Assembly: GCF_051209875.1 (NCBI RefSeq)
Contig: NZ_JBNTQY010000001.1
Location: forward strand, 5,084,001-5,148,000
Source: Emticicia sp051209875
GTDB taxonomy: Bacteria > Bacteroidota > Bacteroidia > Cytophagales > Spirosomataceae
Length of the DNA: 64,000 bases
Direction: 5' to 3'
The position numbers and the translations under genes are program-made. Positions 42,644 through 51,298 of this stretch are shown piece after piece; within the stretch, counting starts at the first letter, position 1, and the number at the start of each line of letters is the position of its first letter. A model generated the notes under the pieces. That model ran no database searches, was not told the DNA's origin, and saw only the letters and a program-made list of their open reading frames with translations.

Positions 42644-45091
42644 TTACTCCGTCTTCAAACTCTTCACAGGATTCATTAACGCTGCTTTAATTGATTGATA
42701 ACTCACTGTAATTAAGGCAATTACCAATGAAGCGATTCCTGCCAAAGCAAAAATCCACCAAGACAAATCTGTTTTGTAAGCAAAATCTTCGAGCCATTTA
42801 CTCATCAAATAATAGCCGATTGGCGTAGCAATTACAAATGCCACCAAAACTAATTTCAGGAAGTCTTTTGAGATAAGCGTAACGATATTTGGGATACTCG
42901 CACCCAGTACTTTTCTTACACCGATTTCTTTGGTACGTTGTTCAATAACAATTAAAGCAATAGCAAAAAGTCCCATACAAGAAAGCAAAATAGCAATTCC
43001 TGCGGCAGTTGTAAATATCTGCGAAAGTCGTTCTTCTTTTTTATACCAACGATTTACATTTTCATCAATAAACGAACCTTGAAACTCTGTTTCGGGAGCA
43101 ATTTCTTTCCAAGTTTTTTTGACCAAATCCATTGAAGCTGACATATTTTGAGGATTAACTCGCACCAAAATATAAGTAACTCCTCTCATTTTTCTTGTTA
43201 ACTGTAATGTAATTGCTTCTCTTTTTTCATGCAATGAATACAAATTAAAGTCAGGAACTACGCCAATGATTTTTATTCTTCCGACCGATGAATCAGGCAT
43301 GATAAATTTATCAACTGCATTTTTTTCACCCATTTGTTTGGCAAAACTTTCAGTAACTACAATCGCAGTCGAATCTGTCCCAAATTGTTTAGAAAAATCA
43401 CGCCCTTGCAAAGGCTTGATGTCCATCGTTTTCAAAAAATCATATTCAACAAATACCCAATGAGTCAAAATTTCTCTCGAATCGTCAAGATTATTGGCAT
43501 TTGGGTAATAATTAAATCCTGACATACTTTTTGATGAACTTCCATCAAGCCCACGACCGATGTTTATTCTGGAGCCAGAAATACTCACAATTGAGGGGTA
43601 TTTTAAAAGTTCATTTCGCATTTTCTCAACAGCAATCGAGCCTTGCATCGCACCATTAATTGGCACACTTATAACCTGCTCCTTGTTATAACCAAGAGGT
43701 TTGGTACGTAAATATTTGAGTTGTTGAAAAACCACTATCGTACAACTAATAAGCAAACAAGCAATTGTAAATTGTGTGGTTATCAAGGAGTTACGCAAGA
43801 AACCTGGTTTTTTCATGGTCAATTTCCCTTTCAAAACCTCAACAATATTAAATCTTGAAGCTACCATTGCGGGGTATCCTCCTGCAATAAATGTAACCAA
43901 CAAAAACCCAACTGCCAAGATAATTAGATTACTCAAAACCAAGAAATTATTAATAGAAAGATGCGAGCGAAACATCTTATTGAACTGTGGTAAGCTCGCA
44001 TAAGCCAAGCCCAAACCGATGATTAATGCAACCGAACAAACCAAAAAAGCTTCGCCCCAATTTTGTAAAAAGAGCTGGCTTTTATTAGCTCCTAAGGATT
44101 TTCTAACTCCTACTTCTTTGGCTCGTGTGAGTGAGGTAGCTACGGTAAGATTGATGAAATTAATAGAGGCAATGAGCAAAATCAGGCCTGCAATAGTGAG
44201 CAAAGTATAAACGTATGCTTTACTCGTACCTTGCCCACTGACAGTAGCAGTATCAAAATGGATGTCGTTCAAAGGCGTAAGTAACAAACTAAAATATTGC
44301 CCTAGCTCATTTTTAGGTTGTCCTTCTTTTTTGGCAGCATCAAAATTGGCTTTCATGTATTTTTGCAAGAAAGGCTCAAGTCGTTTTTCAAAGGCTGCTT
44401 GGCTTACATTAGGTGGGAGTTTCACAAAAACCTCATGGTTTTGAGAATTCCACTCATTTTTCATACGTTCATATTCAGGAAATGTTTCTGTCCTGATATA
44501 AGCATCGTACTCTATCGACGAGTTTTCTGGAAAATCATCCATTACTCCTGTGACAATAAATGGCGAAAGTTTTCCTGCAATATCAAGCATCAATTGCTTG
44601 CCCATTGGCTCTTCTTTGCCAAAAATATCATCCGCCATATTTTTACTAATCACAATATTATTTAATGCCGACAAAGAAGTATTTACATTGCCTTTTAGTA
44701 ATGGAAATGAAAACATTTTCAAAAAATCGGCATCAGCACTGCGTATCATTTTATCAAACTTTTTGTCTTTATATACTACGCTATTCGCCCCCCAATTGAT
44801 ACGAGTTACACCTTCTAATTCTGGAAAATCAGCCTTCAAAGCAGGTGTAAGTGGATAAGCCATAGTTCCGCTTATATTTGAAGTCCCATCTTTTTGTTTA
44901 GAAGAAAAATACAAACGAAAAATTCGGTCAGAATCTTTATGAAAATTATCGAATGAAAGTTCAAACGCCGATGTGAGGTAGAGTAAAATACTACTCCCGA
45001 AGGCAACCGACAAGCCAATGATATTAATGGCTGTATAAGTTTTGTTTTTCCACAAATTGCGAAAGGCGATTTTTATATAATTGCGTATCAT
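42644..45091 (-). CDS. FtsX/MacB-type ABC permease E
   Basis: This 815-residue permease is the longest of the array. It starts MIRNYIKIAFRNLWKNKTYTAINIIGLSV and ends NPVKSLKTE. The coupling motifs are RAKEVGVRKSLGANKSQ (about 335) and RTKEIGVRKVLGASI (about 715, preceded by LIVIEQ). Its second periplasmic domain has a longer loop (SSKSMSGFNYYPNANNLDD), which accounts for its size. The gene lies downstream of the 97-residue unknown gene. Confidence 0.93.
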   Translation of the reverse strand: MIRNYIKIAFRNLWKNKTYTAINIIGLSVAFGSSILLYLTSAFELSFDNFHKDSDRIFRLYFSSKQKDGTSNISGTMAYPLTPALKADFPELEGVTRINWGANSVVYKDKKFDKMIRSADADFLKMFSFPLLKGNVNTSLSALNNIVISKNMADDIFGKEEPMGKQLMLDIAGKLSPFIVTGVMDDFPENSSIEYDAYIRTETFPEYERMKNEWNSQNHEVFVKLPPNVSQAAFEKRLEPFLQKYMKANFDAAKKEGQPKNELGQYFSLLLTPLNDIHFDTATVSGQGTSKAYVYTLLTIAGLILLIASINFINLTVATSLTRAKEVGVRKSLGANKSQLFLQNWGEAFLVCSVALIIGLGLAYASLPQFNKMFRSHLSINNFLVLSNLIILAVGFLLVTFIAGGYPAMVASRFNIVEVLKGKLTMKKPGFLRNSLITTQFTIACLLISCTIVVFQQLKYLRTKPLGYNKEQVISVPINGAMQGSIAVEKMRNELLKYPSIVSISGSRINIGRGLDGSSSKSMSGFNYYPNANNLDDSREILTHWVFVEYDFLKTMDIKPLQGRDFSKQFGTDSTAIVVTESFAKQMGEKNAVDKFIMPDSSVGRIKIIGVVPDFNLYSLHEKREAITLQLTRKMRGVTYILVRVNPQNMSASMDLVKKTWKEIAPETEFQGSFIDENVNRWYKKEERLSQIFTTAAGIAILLSCMGLFAIALIVIEQRTKEIGVRKVLGASIPNIVTLISKDFLKLVLVAFVIATPIGYYLMSKWLEDFAYKTDLSWWIFALAGIASLVIALITVSYQSIKAALMNPVKSLKTE

Positions 45092-45174
45092 TTGTTTGAA
45101 CCTTGATTTATTTGATTCTTTTGATTTTTCACAAACATTAACATAATAATCTGATAATCAAATAGTTAAGTTAA

Positions 45175-45468
45175 TTATGCTACTTGCATTAATTGTCTTT
45201 GTATAGCCCATTCACCTTTTTTTACGAAGGTTATTGGCACAAAAGTGTCAGTGGGCGAGCCAATGTAGTAGAGTGTCCAATCTTGGTCATAGCCCGAAAG
45301 CATCTGGCGAATACACTCAGCTCGGTCGATGGTCGGAACATCGCAATCTGCCCAGTAGAAAAGCTCTACTCGATAATGTAATTGTTGGCGTTCGCCATTG
45401 ATTGTTACCTCGATTTCGACTTCTTGTTTACCATTTCCCAAAGGAAGCGGAATTGCGATATGTGCCAT
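45175..45468 (-). CDS. 97-residue protein of unknown function inside the permease array
   Basis: This 97-residue soluble protein starts MAHIAIPLPLGNGKQEVEIEV. It alternates beta-prone segments (VEIEVTINGERQQLHYRVELFYW), then CDVPTIDRAECIRQMLSGYD and a WTLYYIGSPTDTFVPITFVKKGEW segment. It has no signal peptide or membrane helix. I do not recognise the family. It lies between permeases F and E on the same strand, 109 bases after F, with a hairpin (45553-45574) between them, and is separated from E by 83 bases. Confidence 0.65.
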   Translation of the reverse strand: MAHIAIPLPLGNGKQEVEIEVTINGERQQLHYRVELFYWADCDVPTIDRAECIRQMLSGYDQDWTLYYIGSPTDTFVPITFVKKGEWAIQRQLMQVA

Positions 45469-45552
45469 AATTATATAAGGTTTTAGATAGTTTCTATAAA
45501 ATTATTTAGCGTTGTAAGTATCTTTTCTGTCTTTGTCTCTTCTGCTCTACCT

Positions 45553-45574
45553 TTGTCAGTGTCCTCACTGACAA
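45553..45574 (-). terminator. Hairpin after permease F
   Basis: A perfect 9-bp stem (TTGTCAGTG / CACTGACAA) with loop TCCT starts three bases after the permease F stop on the minus strand. No long T-tract follows (AAGGTAGAG on minus), so it may be a weak terminator or a repeat. Confidence 0.45.
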
Positions 45575-45577
45575 CAT

Positions 45578-47953
45578 TTATTCCGATTTCAAACTTTTCA
45601 CAGGATTCATCAAAGCTGCTTTAATTGCTTGAAAACTTACTGTAAGTAAAGTAATTAACAAAGCTCCAAATCCCGCAACAACAAAAATCCACCAAGAAAT
45701 ATCGGTACGATAAGTATAGTTTTGAATCCAACTATTCATAAAATAATAGGCGATTGGCGAGGCTATTAGTAAGGAAATAAGTACCAACACCACAAAATCT
45801 TTGGATAATAAAGCCCAAAGATTGGACACCGTTGCTCCTAAAACTTTTCGGATTCCTATTTCTTTGGTGCGTTGTTCGGCTACGAAACTTGCCAAACCAA
45901 ATAAGCCTAAACAACTAATAAAAATTGCAAGAATGGCAAAGAAAGTAGCGAGTTTACTGATACGTTCTTCCAAACCGAATTTCTGAGCATATTCTTTATT
46001 GACAAAAGAATAGATAAAAGGACTGGAAGGATTCAATTTTTTAAAAACCACTTCCATTCTTGCCAAAGATTCACTTGAAGAAAGCTGTGGATTAAGCTTG
46101 ATATTTATCACCGAGACATTGTTTTTGGTCAACATAAAAAATGAAGGGGTCACAGGCGAAAATGGAGATTCTCTTACAATATCTTTAACTATTCCTATTA
46201 TTTTATATGCTTTATTTCCAAATTTTACAAACTCATCCAGAGGATTTTGTAGCCCCATTAGTTTCAAGGCGGCTTCGTTTAAAATAATGGCAGAAGAGTC
46301 CGAAGAAAAAGCCTTAGAAAAATCTCGTCCCTGTTTGATTTGCCAACCGACTGTTTTACCAAATTCATACGTAACATCATTTTTGGCTAAAAGTGGGCGA
46401 AACTCTGGGCTTTTACCTCGCCAAGAAACATTCGTCACACCACCCCCTTGTTGCGTTATCGGAAAAGAAGATTCTGATATTTCGGCTATCGCTCCTGTTT
46501 TGAACAATTCATTTCTTAATACTTCATAATGTTCATAAAGTTCGGGGGTATCAATTTTTACCTCTATCAAACCATTTTGATTATAACCCACAGGGCGTTC
46601 TTTGGCAAACTCGATTTGACGATAAACCACAATTGTACCAATAATAAGAGTTACAGAAACCGTAAATTGTACAACTACTAATGCTTTTCGGGGGATTGAA
46701 GCAAAACGCCCCAATCGAAATGTACCTTTCAGAACTTTTACTGGTTGAAACGAAGATAAATATAGTGCAGGATAACTTCCAGCGACCAAACCCGTGAGTA
46801 TGCTAATACCAAGTCCAATTAACCAAAACCAAGAATTTGACCATAAAATGGCCATATTTTTGTCTGAAACTTCATTGAAAAATGGCAAGAAAAGATGCAC
46901 AAATAACAAGCAAAAGACAAAAGCAAGTAAAACTACCAATAATGATTCGCTCAAAAACTGTGAAATCAGTTGCCCTCTAATTGAACCAATTGCTTTCCTT
47001 ATTCCCACTTCTTTGGCTCTTTTTTCAGAACGAGCCGTACTCAAATTCATGAAATTGATACAAGCTAAAAGCAGCACAAACAACCCAACAATTCCAAAAA
47101 GCCAAACATAAGTAATAGTTCCGCCTATATTAACTCCGTTTTCAAAATCAGCATATAAATGCCATTTACTCATCGGATGTAAGAAAAAAGCTGGCTTATA
47201 TGCTGGCGGGTTTTCTCTTCTCATTCTAATGTCCTTAATCTTGCGAGAAGCCGAGTTTATATCCACACCCTTCTTCAGTTGAGCGAAAATCAAGTACGAA
47301 TTAGCATCCCATTCATCTTTTGTAACCTTAGCATTATTTTCAATATCTCCGTATAAATTCCAAGGTGAAAGAAACTGAACATTCTTGAAAGTGCTATTAT
47401 TCGGAAAATCTGCATATACTCCAGTTACTTTTACGCTTACTTTATTATCAATTTTGATAACTTGATTGATTGGGCTTTCTGAACCAAAAAACACCTTTGC
47501 CAAAGATTCAGAAAGCATGATTGAATTAAGTTCTTTCAAACCTTCGCGAGTGCCTGCGAGCATTTTCAAAGACATCATTTCGGCAAAATAAGGTTCTACA
47601 AAACTTCCTTCTTTTGAAAACTTTTCATCCTTTGTTGCCAAGATATGTGCATAGTTGTTTGATGACAAACTTACTGCTTCAAAGTCGGGGTATTTACTTC
47701 GCAACTCCTCAGCCAATGGAATAGGTAAAGAAGAATACGATGCCACATCGACATCAAATTTTACATTTTGCCAAACCTGAGCTACTCGGTCATAGTTTTC
47801 ATTATCTTTATCAAAAGATAATTCATCATAAACCCAAAGACCTATGAGCATAGCTACCGACATGCCAACGGCAAGTCCGCCAATATTGATGAATGAATAA
47901 ACCTTGTTTTTGACAAGGTTTCTGAAGGCGATTTTTAGGTAATTGCGTATCAT
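45578..47953 (-). CDS. FtsX/MacB-type ABC permease F (type-1 subgroup)
   Basis: This 791-residue permease can serve as the reference for the array layout. TM1 spans 21-43, a first MacB-like periplasmic domain about 50-280, then TM2 (284-302), the coupling helix RAKEVGIRKAIGS (312-324), TM3 (333-358) and TM4 (375-400). The PVKVLKGTF link lies at 404-412, TM5 at about 425-445 and a second periplasmic domain at about 450-660. The sequence finishes with TM6-8, the second coupling helix RTKEIGIRKVLGAT (695-708) and the NPVKSLKSE tail. Known MacB/FtsX-type permeases pair with a separate ATPase that drives mechanical work on periplasmic partners. This one is very similar to permeases I and K. Confidence 0.94.
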   Translation of the reverse strand: MIRNYLKIAFRNLVKNKVYSFINIGGLAVGMSVAMLIGLWVYDELSFDKDNENYDRVAQVWQNVKFDVDVASYSSLPIPLAEELRSKYPDFEAVSLSSNNYAHILATKDEKFSKEGSFVEPYFAEMMSLKMLAGTREGLKELNSIMLSESLAKVFFGSESPINQVIKIDNKVSVKVTGVYADFPNNSTFKNVQFLSPWNLYGDIENNAKVTKDEWDANSYLIFAQLKKGVDINSASRKIKDIRMRRENPPAYKPAFFLHPMSKWHLYADFENGVNIGGTITYVWLFGIVGLFVLLLACINFMNLSTARSEKRAKEVGIRKAIGSIRGQLISQFLSESLLVVLLAFVFCLLFVHLFLPFFNEVSDKNMAILWSNSWFWLIGLGISILTGLVAGSYPALYLSSFQPVKVLKGTFRLGRFASIPRKALVVVQFTVSVTLIIGTIVVYRQIEFAKERPVGYNQNGLIEVKIDTPELYEHYEVLRNELFKTGAIAEISESSFPITQQGGGVTNVSWRGKSPEFRPLLAKNDVTYEFGKTVGWQIKQGRDFSKAFSSDSSAIILNEAALKLMGLQNPLDEFVKFGNKAYKIIGIVKDIVRESPFSPVTPSFFMLTKNNVSVINIKLNPQLSSSESLARMEVVFKKLNPSSPFIYSFVNKEYAQKFGLEERISKLATFFAILAIFISCLGLFGLASFVAEQRTKEIGIRKVLGATVSNLWALLSKDFVVLVLISLLIASPIAYYFMNSWIQNYTYRTDISWWIFVVAGFGALLITLLTVSFQAIKAALMNPVKSLKSE

Positions 47954-48015
47954 TATTTTTTAAGGTTTAGAATTTAGAATTGTTTCATGAACTTTACTAA
48001 AACCCAATTCCTTAA

Positions 48016-50409
48016 TCACTCGGTTTTCAAACTTTTCACTGGATTCATCAAAGCGGCTCGAATTGACTGCCACCCAACTGTAAGCAAGGCGATACCGATG
48101 GTTACAATTGCTGTAAAAGCAAAAATCCACCAATTAAAACTTTCTCGATATGGGTAGTTTTCGAGCCATTTTTGAGTAGCAAAATAGGCCGCTGGAAATG
48201 AGAAAATAAATGATAAACTTACTAATTTGATAAAATCAGTCGAAAGTAAGGTAACTACACTGGCAATTGATGCTCCTAAAACCTTACGAATACCAATTTC
48301 TTTAGTACGTTTCTCGGCAGAAAGTGTGGCTAAACCAAATAATCCAATACAAGAAATGAAAATTGTCAAAATTGCTCCAAAAAGCATAATTTGCTTCCAT
48401 TTTTCTTCAGATTCGTAGGCTTTTTTATTTACTAAATCTCTAAATCTGTAAGAATATGGGTTGATTGGAAAAAGTCTTTTGAAGTTTTTTTCGATATGTG
48501 CCAAGCTTGCACTTTCAGAGTTTGGCTTTATTTTGATATTTACCATGCCAAAACCATTGCTTTTCATAGTAAACATTTGCGGTTTTATTTCTTGCGTAAG
48601 AGCATCGAAATGATAGTCTTTTACAACACCAACCACTTTATATTTTTCATTATCTCGATAAAAGAAATCAACAACCTGCCCGATGGGGTCTTTCCAACCT
48701 GCTTTTTTCACAAAGGCTTCATTAACAATAACCGAGTTAGAGGAATCGGCAAAATCTTTTGAAAAATTGCGTCCTAAAATTATCGGAATTTTATATAATG
48801 GTAAATATTCTTCATCAACCGTTTCGTAAGCAAATTGTATATCTGTTTTTCCATTTACTTGGGCAACAGTTCCCCAATTTCCACCATTTTTTGGGGCTAC
48901 TTGTATGATATTTGGATTTTTCAATAATTGGTCTTTCAAAATCGCAGCTTTATCTCGAAATATATTTTGTCCGAAATCAACCATTATCACATTTTTATCA
49001 TCGTAACCTAAATCTTTGTTTATTAAGTAGTTAAATTGCGTAAAAACGGTCAATGTAGCAATGATCAAGAAAGAAGCCAAACCAAACTGCAAAACCACCA
49101 ACGACTTTTGAAGATAGTTTTTTCCTGATAAATTAAATCGGTTATAGAGGGTTTCGACAGGGCTAAAACCAGACATCATTATTGCAGGATAAAATCCTGA
49201 TAATAAAGAAGTTAGAACAAATATTCCGACATAAGAAATGACTAATTTTGCATCAAATAAATATGAAAGTGATAGTACTTTATTAGAAAGTGTATTAAAG
49301 GTTGGTAAAACCAATTGAAGCAGTAAAATAGCCAAAATAAATGCAACAAAACTCAGTAAAAATGACTCTCCTAAAAACTGCCAAATCAATTGTTTTCTAT
49401 CGCCTCCAACTACTTTTCTAACGCCGATTTCTTTGGCACGTTTGAGCGAACGAGCTACTGTAAGATTGACGAAATTGATACAAGCAATGAGTAATATAAA
49501 CAGAGCAATACCCATAAGAATATAAGAAAACGTAGGGTTACTGGCATCAACCAAACCATTCTGTGCAGGATAGTCAGTGCTGAGGTGCATATCTAAGAAT
49601 GGTTGCAAACCATAAACCGCTTTTTCTTTCACATTGTATTTAGCCTCCATCATTTTCATGGTTTCAGCGGCATCCGTTTCATAAACTTGCTTCATTTTTG
49701 CTTCAACTCGCTTCATTTCGGCTTTTGGATGCAGCAAAACAAAAGTGTTTTGAAAGAAATTGAACCAGTTTTCATTATTACTGTATTCATTTTCAGCGAC
49801 AATTTTTGGCAGCAGAAAGTCAAATTTAATAGACGAGTTTTGCGGACATTTTTTTGAGATTCCTGTAATTTGATAAGGCACGAATTTCCCATCTTCTTTC
49901 AGTTCTAAAGTTTTACCCAAAGCATCTGTTGTTTTGAAAAATTTCTCAGCCATTTCTTCTGAAATCACGATACTATTAGGCTTTTGCAAAGCAGTAGCTG
50001 CGTTTCCGCTTGATAAAGGGAAACTAAAAACCGAAAAGAAATTGGAATCAGCAGCAAGCATTTCGTAGCCTTTGATTTCGTTTTTTGTTCGAACATCATT
50101 AAATCGACTCTGAACTCTTACGAATGCCGAAATTTCTGGAATTTTCTCCTTGAACTTTGGGCCTTGAAAATCACCCGTATTGCCATCTTTATTATTAATG
50201 CTTCCATCGGGTTTTATCCAAGCATTAGTAACTCGATAGATATTTGGGTTATTGGCATGAAATTTATCATAACTCACCTCGTCTTTGGTATAAAGCAAAA
50301 TGAGCATGGCGGAGGTTAAGCCAATGGCCAAACCAGCAATATTGATAAAAGTAAAAACCTTATTTTTCCAAAGGTTTCTGAGGGTGATTTTTAAGTAATT
50401 GCGTATCAT
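48016..50409 (-). CDS. FtsX/MacB-type ABC permease G
   Basis: This 797-residue permease starts MIRNYLKITLRNLWKNKVFTFINIAGLAI and ends NPVKSLKTE. The coupling motifs are RAKEIGVRKVVGGDRKQ (about 325) and RTKEIGIRKVLGASI (about 700, preceded by ATLSAEK). The link after TM4 reads FSPVETLYNRFNLSG rather than the usual PVxVLKG, an unusual substitution. The first periplasmic domain has SSIKFDFLLPKIVAE. It lies directly downstream of the secreted esterase gene (24-base gap) and was probably cotranscribed with it. Confidence 0.92.
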   Translation of the reverse strand: MIRNYLKITLRNLWKNKVFTFINIAGLAIGLTSAMLILLYTKDEVSYDKFHANNPNIYRVTNAWIKPDGSINNKDGNTGDFQGPKFKEKIPEISAFVRVQSRFNDVRTKNEIKGYEMLAADSNFFSVFSFPLSSGNAATALQKPNSIVISEEMAEKFFKTTDALGKTLELKEDGKFVPYQITGISKKCPQNSSIKFDFLLPKIVAENEYSNNENWFNFFQNTFVLLHPKAEMKRVEAKMKQVYETDAAETMKMMEAKYNVKEKAVYGLQPFLDMHLSTDYPAQNGLVDASNPTFSYILMGIALFILLIACINFVNLTVARSLKRAKEIGVRKVVGGDRKQLIWQFLGESFLLSFVAFILAILLLQLVLPTFNTLSNKVLSLSYLFDAKLVISYVGIFVLTSLLSGFYPAIMMSGFSPVETLYNRFNLSGKNYLQKSLVVLQFGLASFLIIATLTVFTQFNYLINKDLGYDDKNVIMVDFGQNIFRDKAAILKDQLLKNPNIIQVAPKNGGNWGTVAQVNGKTDIQFAYETVDEEYLPLYKIPIILGRNFSKDFADSSNSVIVNEAFVKKAGWKDPIGQVVDFFYRDNEKYKVVGVVKDYHFDALTQEIKPQMFTMKSNGFGMVNIKIKPNSESASLAHIEKNFKRLFPINPYSYRFRDLVNKKAYESEEKWKQIMLFGAILTIFISCIGLFGLATLSAEKRTKEIGIRKVLGASIASVVTLLSTDFIKLVSLSFIFSFPAAYFATQKWLENYPYRESFNWWIFAFTAIVTIGIALLTVGWQSIRAALMNPVKSLKTE

Positions 50410-50433
50410 AATTTTATTTTTAAAAAAACTTAC

Positions 50434-51285
50434 TCAGTTTTTCTTATTTTTATAGTCAGCAAAAATATTTTTTAGTCCATAATAAGTACCAGGAAAAACA
50501 ATTGTCCCGTGCGTTTCATTGGGTAATTCTAAATAATTATACTCCAATGATTTAGGTCGTTTTTTTTCTAAATAGTCAAGCAATTCAATATTCGCTGGAA
50601 ATCTGACTGGGATTTTTATATCTTTTCGGCATTCAAATATTTTACCTTTAAAATCTGGATTTTTACTCAAAAAATCAATCAATTCTTTACCAATCTTGCC
50701 TTTATTCCACCACGTACTGCCATCAATTGATATGATGGCTTGAAAAAGATTTGGCTTTTTATATAAAGCATAATAAGCCAATAATCCACCTGTGGAGTGG
50801 CCAATGATTACATTATAAGGCTGAGTCCGGTATTTTTTTTCAACAGTTGGAATCAATTCTTTTTCTAAATATTCAAGAAAATTATCAGCTCCTCCTGCGG
50901 TTTTCAAGTCTTGTGCTTGCCCCGAATCTTCATCAACTTTTGGCGAAAAATCTCTACCTCTATTATTTGTTGTGATGCCTATGATAATACAATTAGGAGC
51001 GAGGCCACTCTGTGCCAATAAACTTGCGGCATCGGTAGTCAATGAAAAATAATATTCCCCATCTAAAACATATACCACTGGGTATTTTTCTGCGTTTTTA
51101 TCGTAATCATCTGGTAAATAGACAAATGCCTTGCTTTTTTCTTTCAATACATGAGATTCAATCGTAAAATCAGACATATTGCTTTTTGTATAAGCAAATT
51201 GAGCAAATACTGTACTTACTGAGAAGAATACCAATAAGCTAACTTTAAAAATTGGATCAAGATTCTTTTTGATTATCAGTATCAT
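50434..51285 (-). CDS. Secreted esterase-like alpha/beta hydrolase
   Basis: This 283-residue secreted alpha/beta hydrolase of the enterochelin-esterase-like group (PF00756 type) has a signal-like segment (FKVSLLVFFSVSTVFAQ) at about 13-30. Other motifs are KAFVYLPDDYD, YPVVYVLDGEYYF, the nucleophile Ser in GHSTGG (about 163-168), an Asp in ISIDGSTWW (about 187), and the catalytic His in ETHGTI near 256. It lies between permeases H and G with gaps of 13 and 24 bases, so it is likely in the same transcript. It may process an ester-linked compound that the transporters handle; this is inferred from position only. Confidence 0.88.
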   Translation of the reverse strand: MILIIKKNLDPIFKVSLLVFFSVSTVFAQFAYTKSNMSDFTIESHVLKEKSKAFVYLPDDYDKNAEKYPVVYVLDGEYYFSLTTDAASLLAQSGLAPNCIIIGITTNNRGRDFSPKVDEDSGQAQDLKTAGGADNFLEYLEKELIPTVEKKYRTQPYNVIIGHSTGGLLAYYALYKKPNLFQAIISIDGSTWWNKGKIGKELIDFLSKNPDFKGKIFECRKDIKIPVRFPANIELLDYLEKKRPKSLEYNYLELPNETHGTIVFPGTYYGLKNIFADYKNKKN

Positions 51286-51298
51286 AGGTTAGTTTTTT

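Noticed and set aside
45553..45574. Hairpin after permease F as a strong terminator
   Set aside because: There is no T-tract on the minus strand, so only a weak or structural role is supported.
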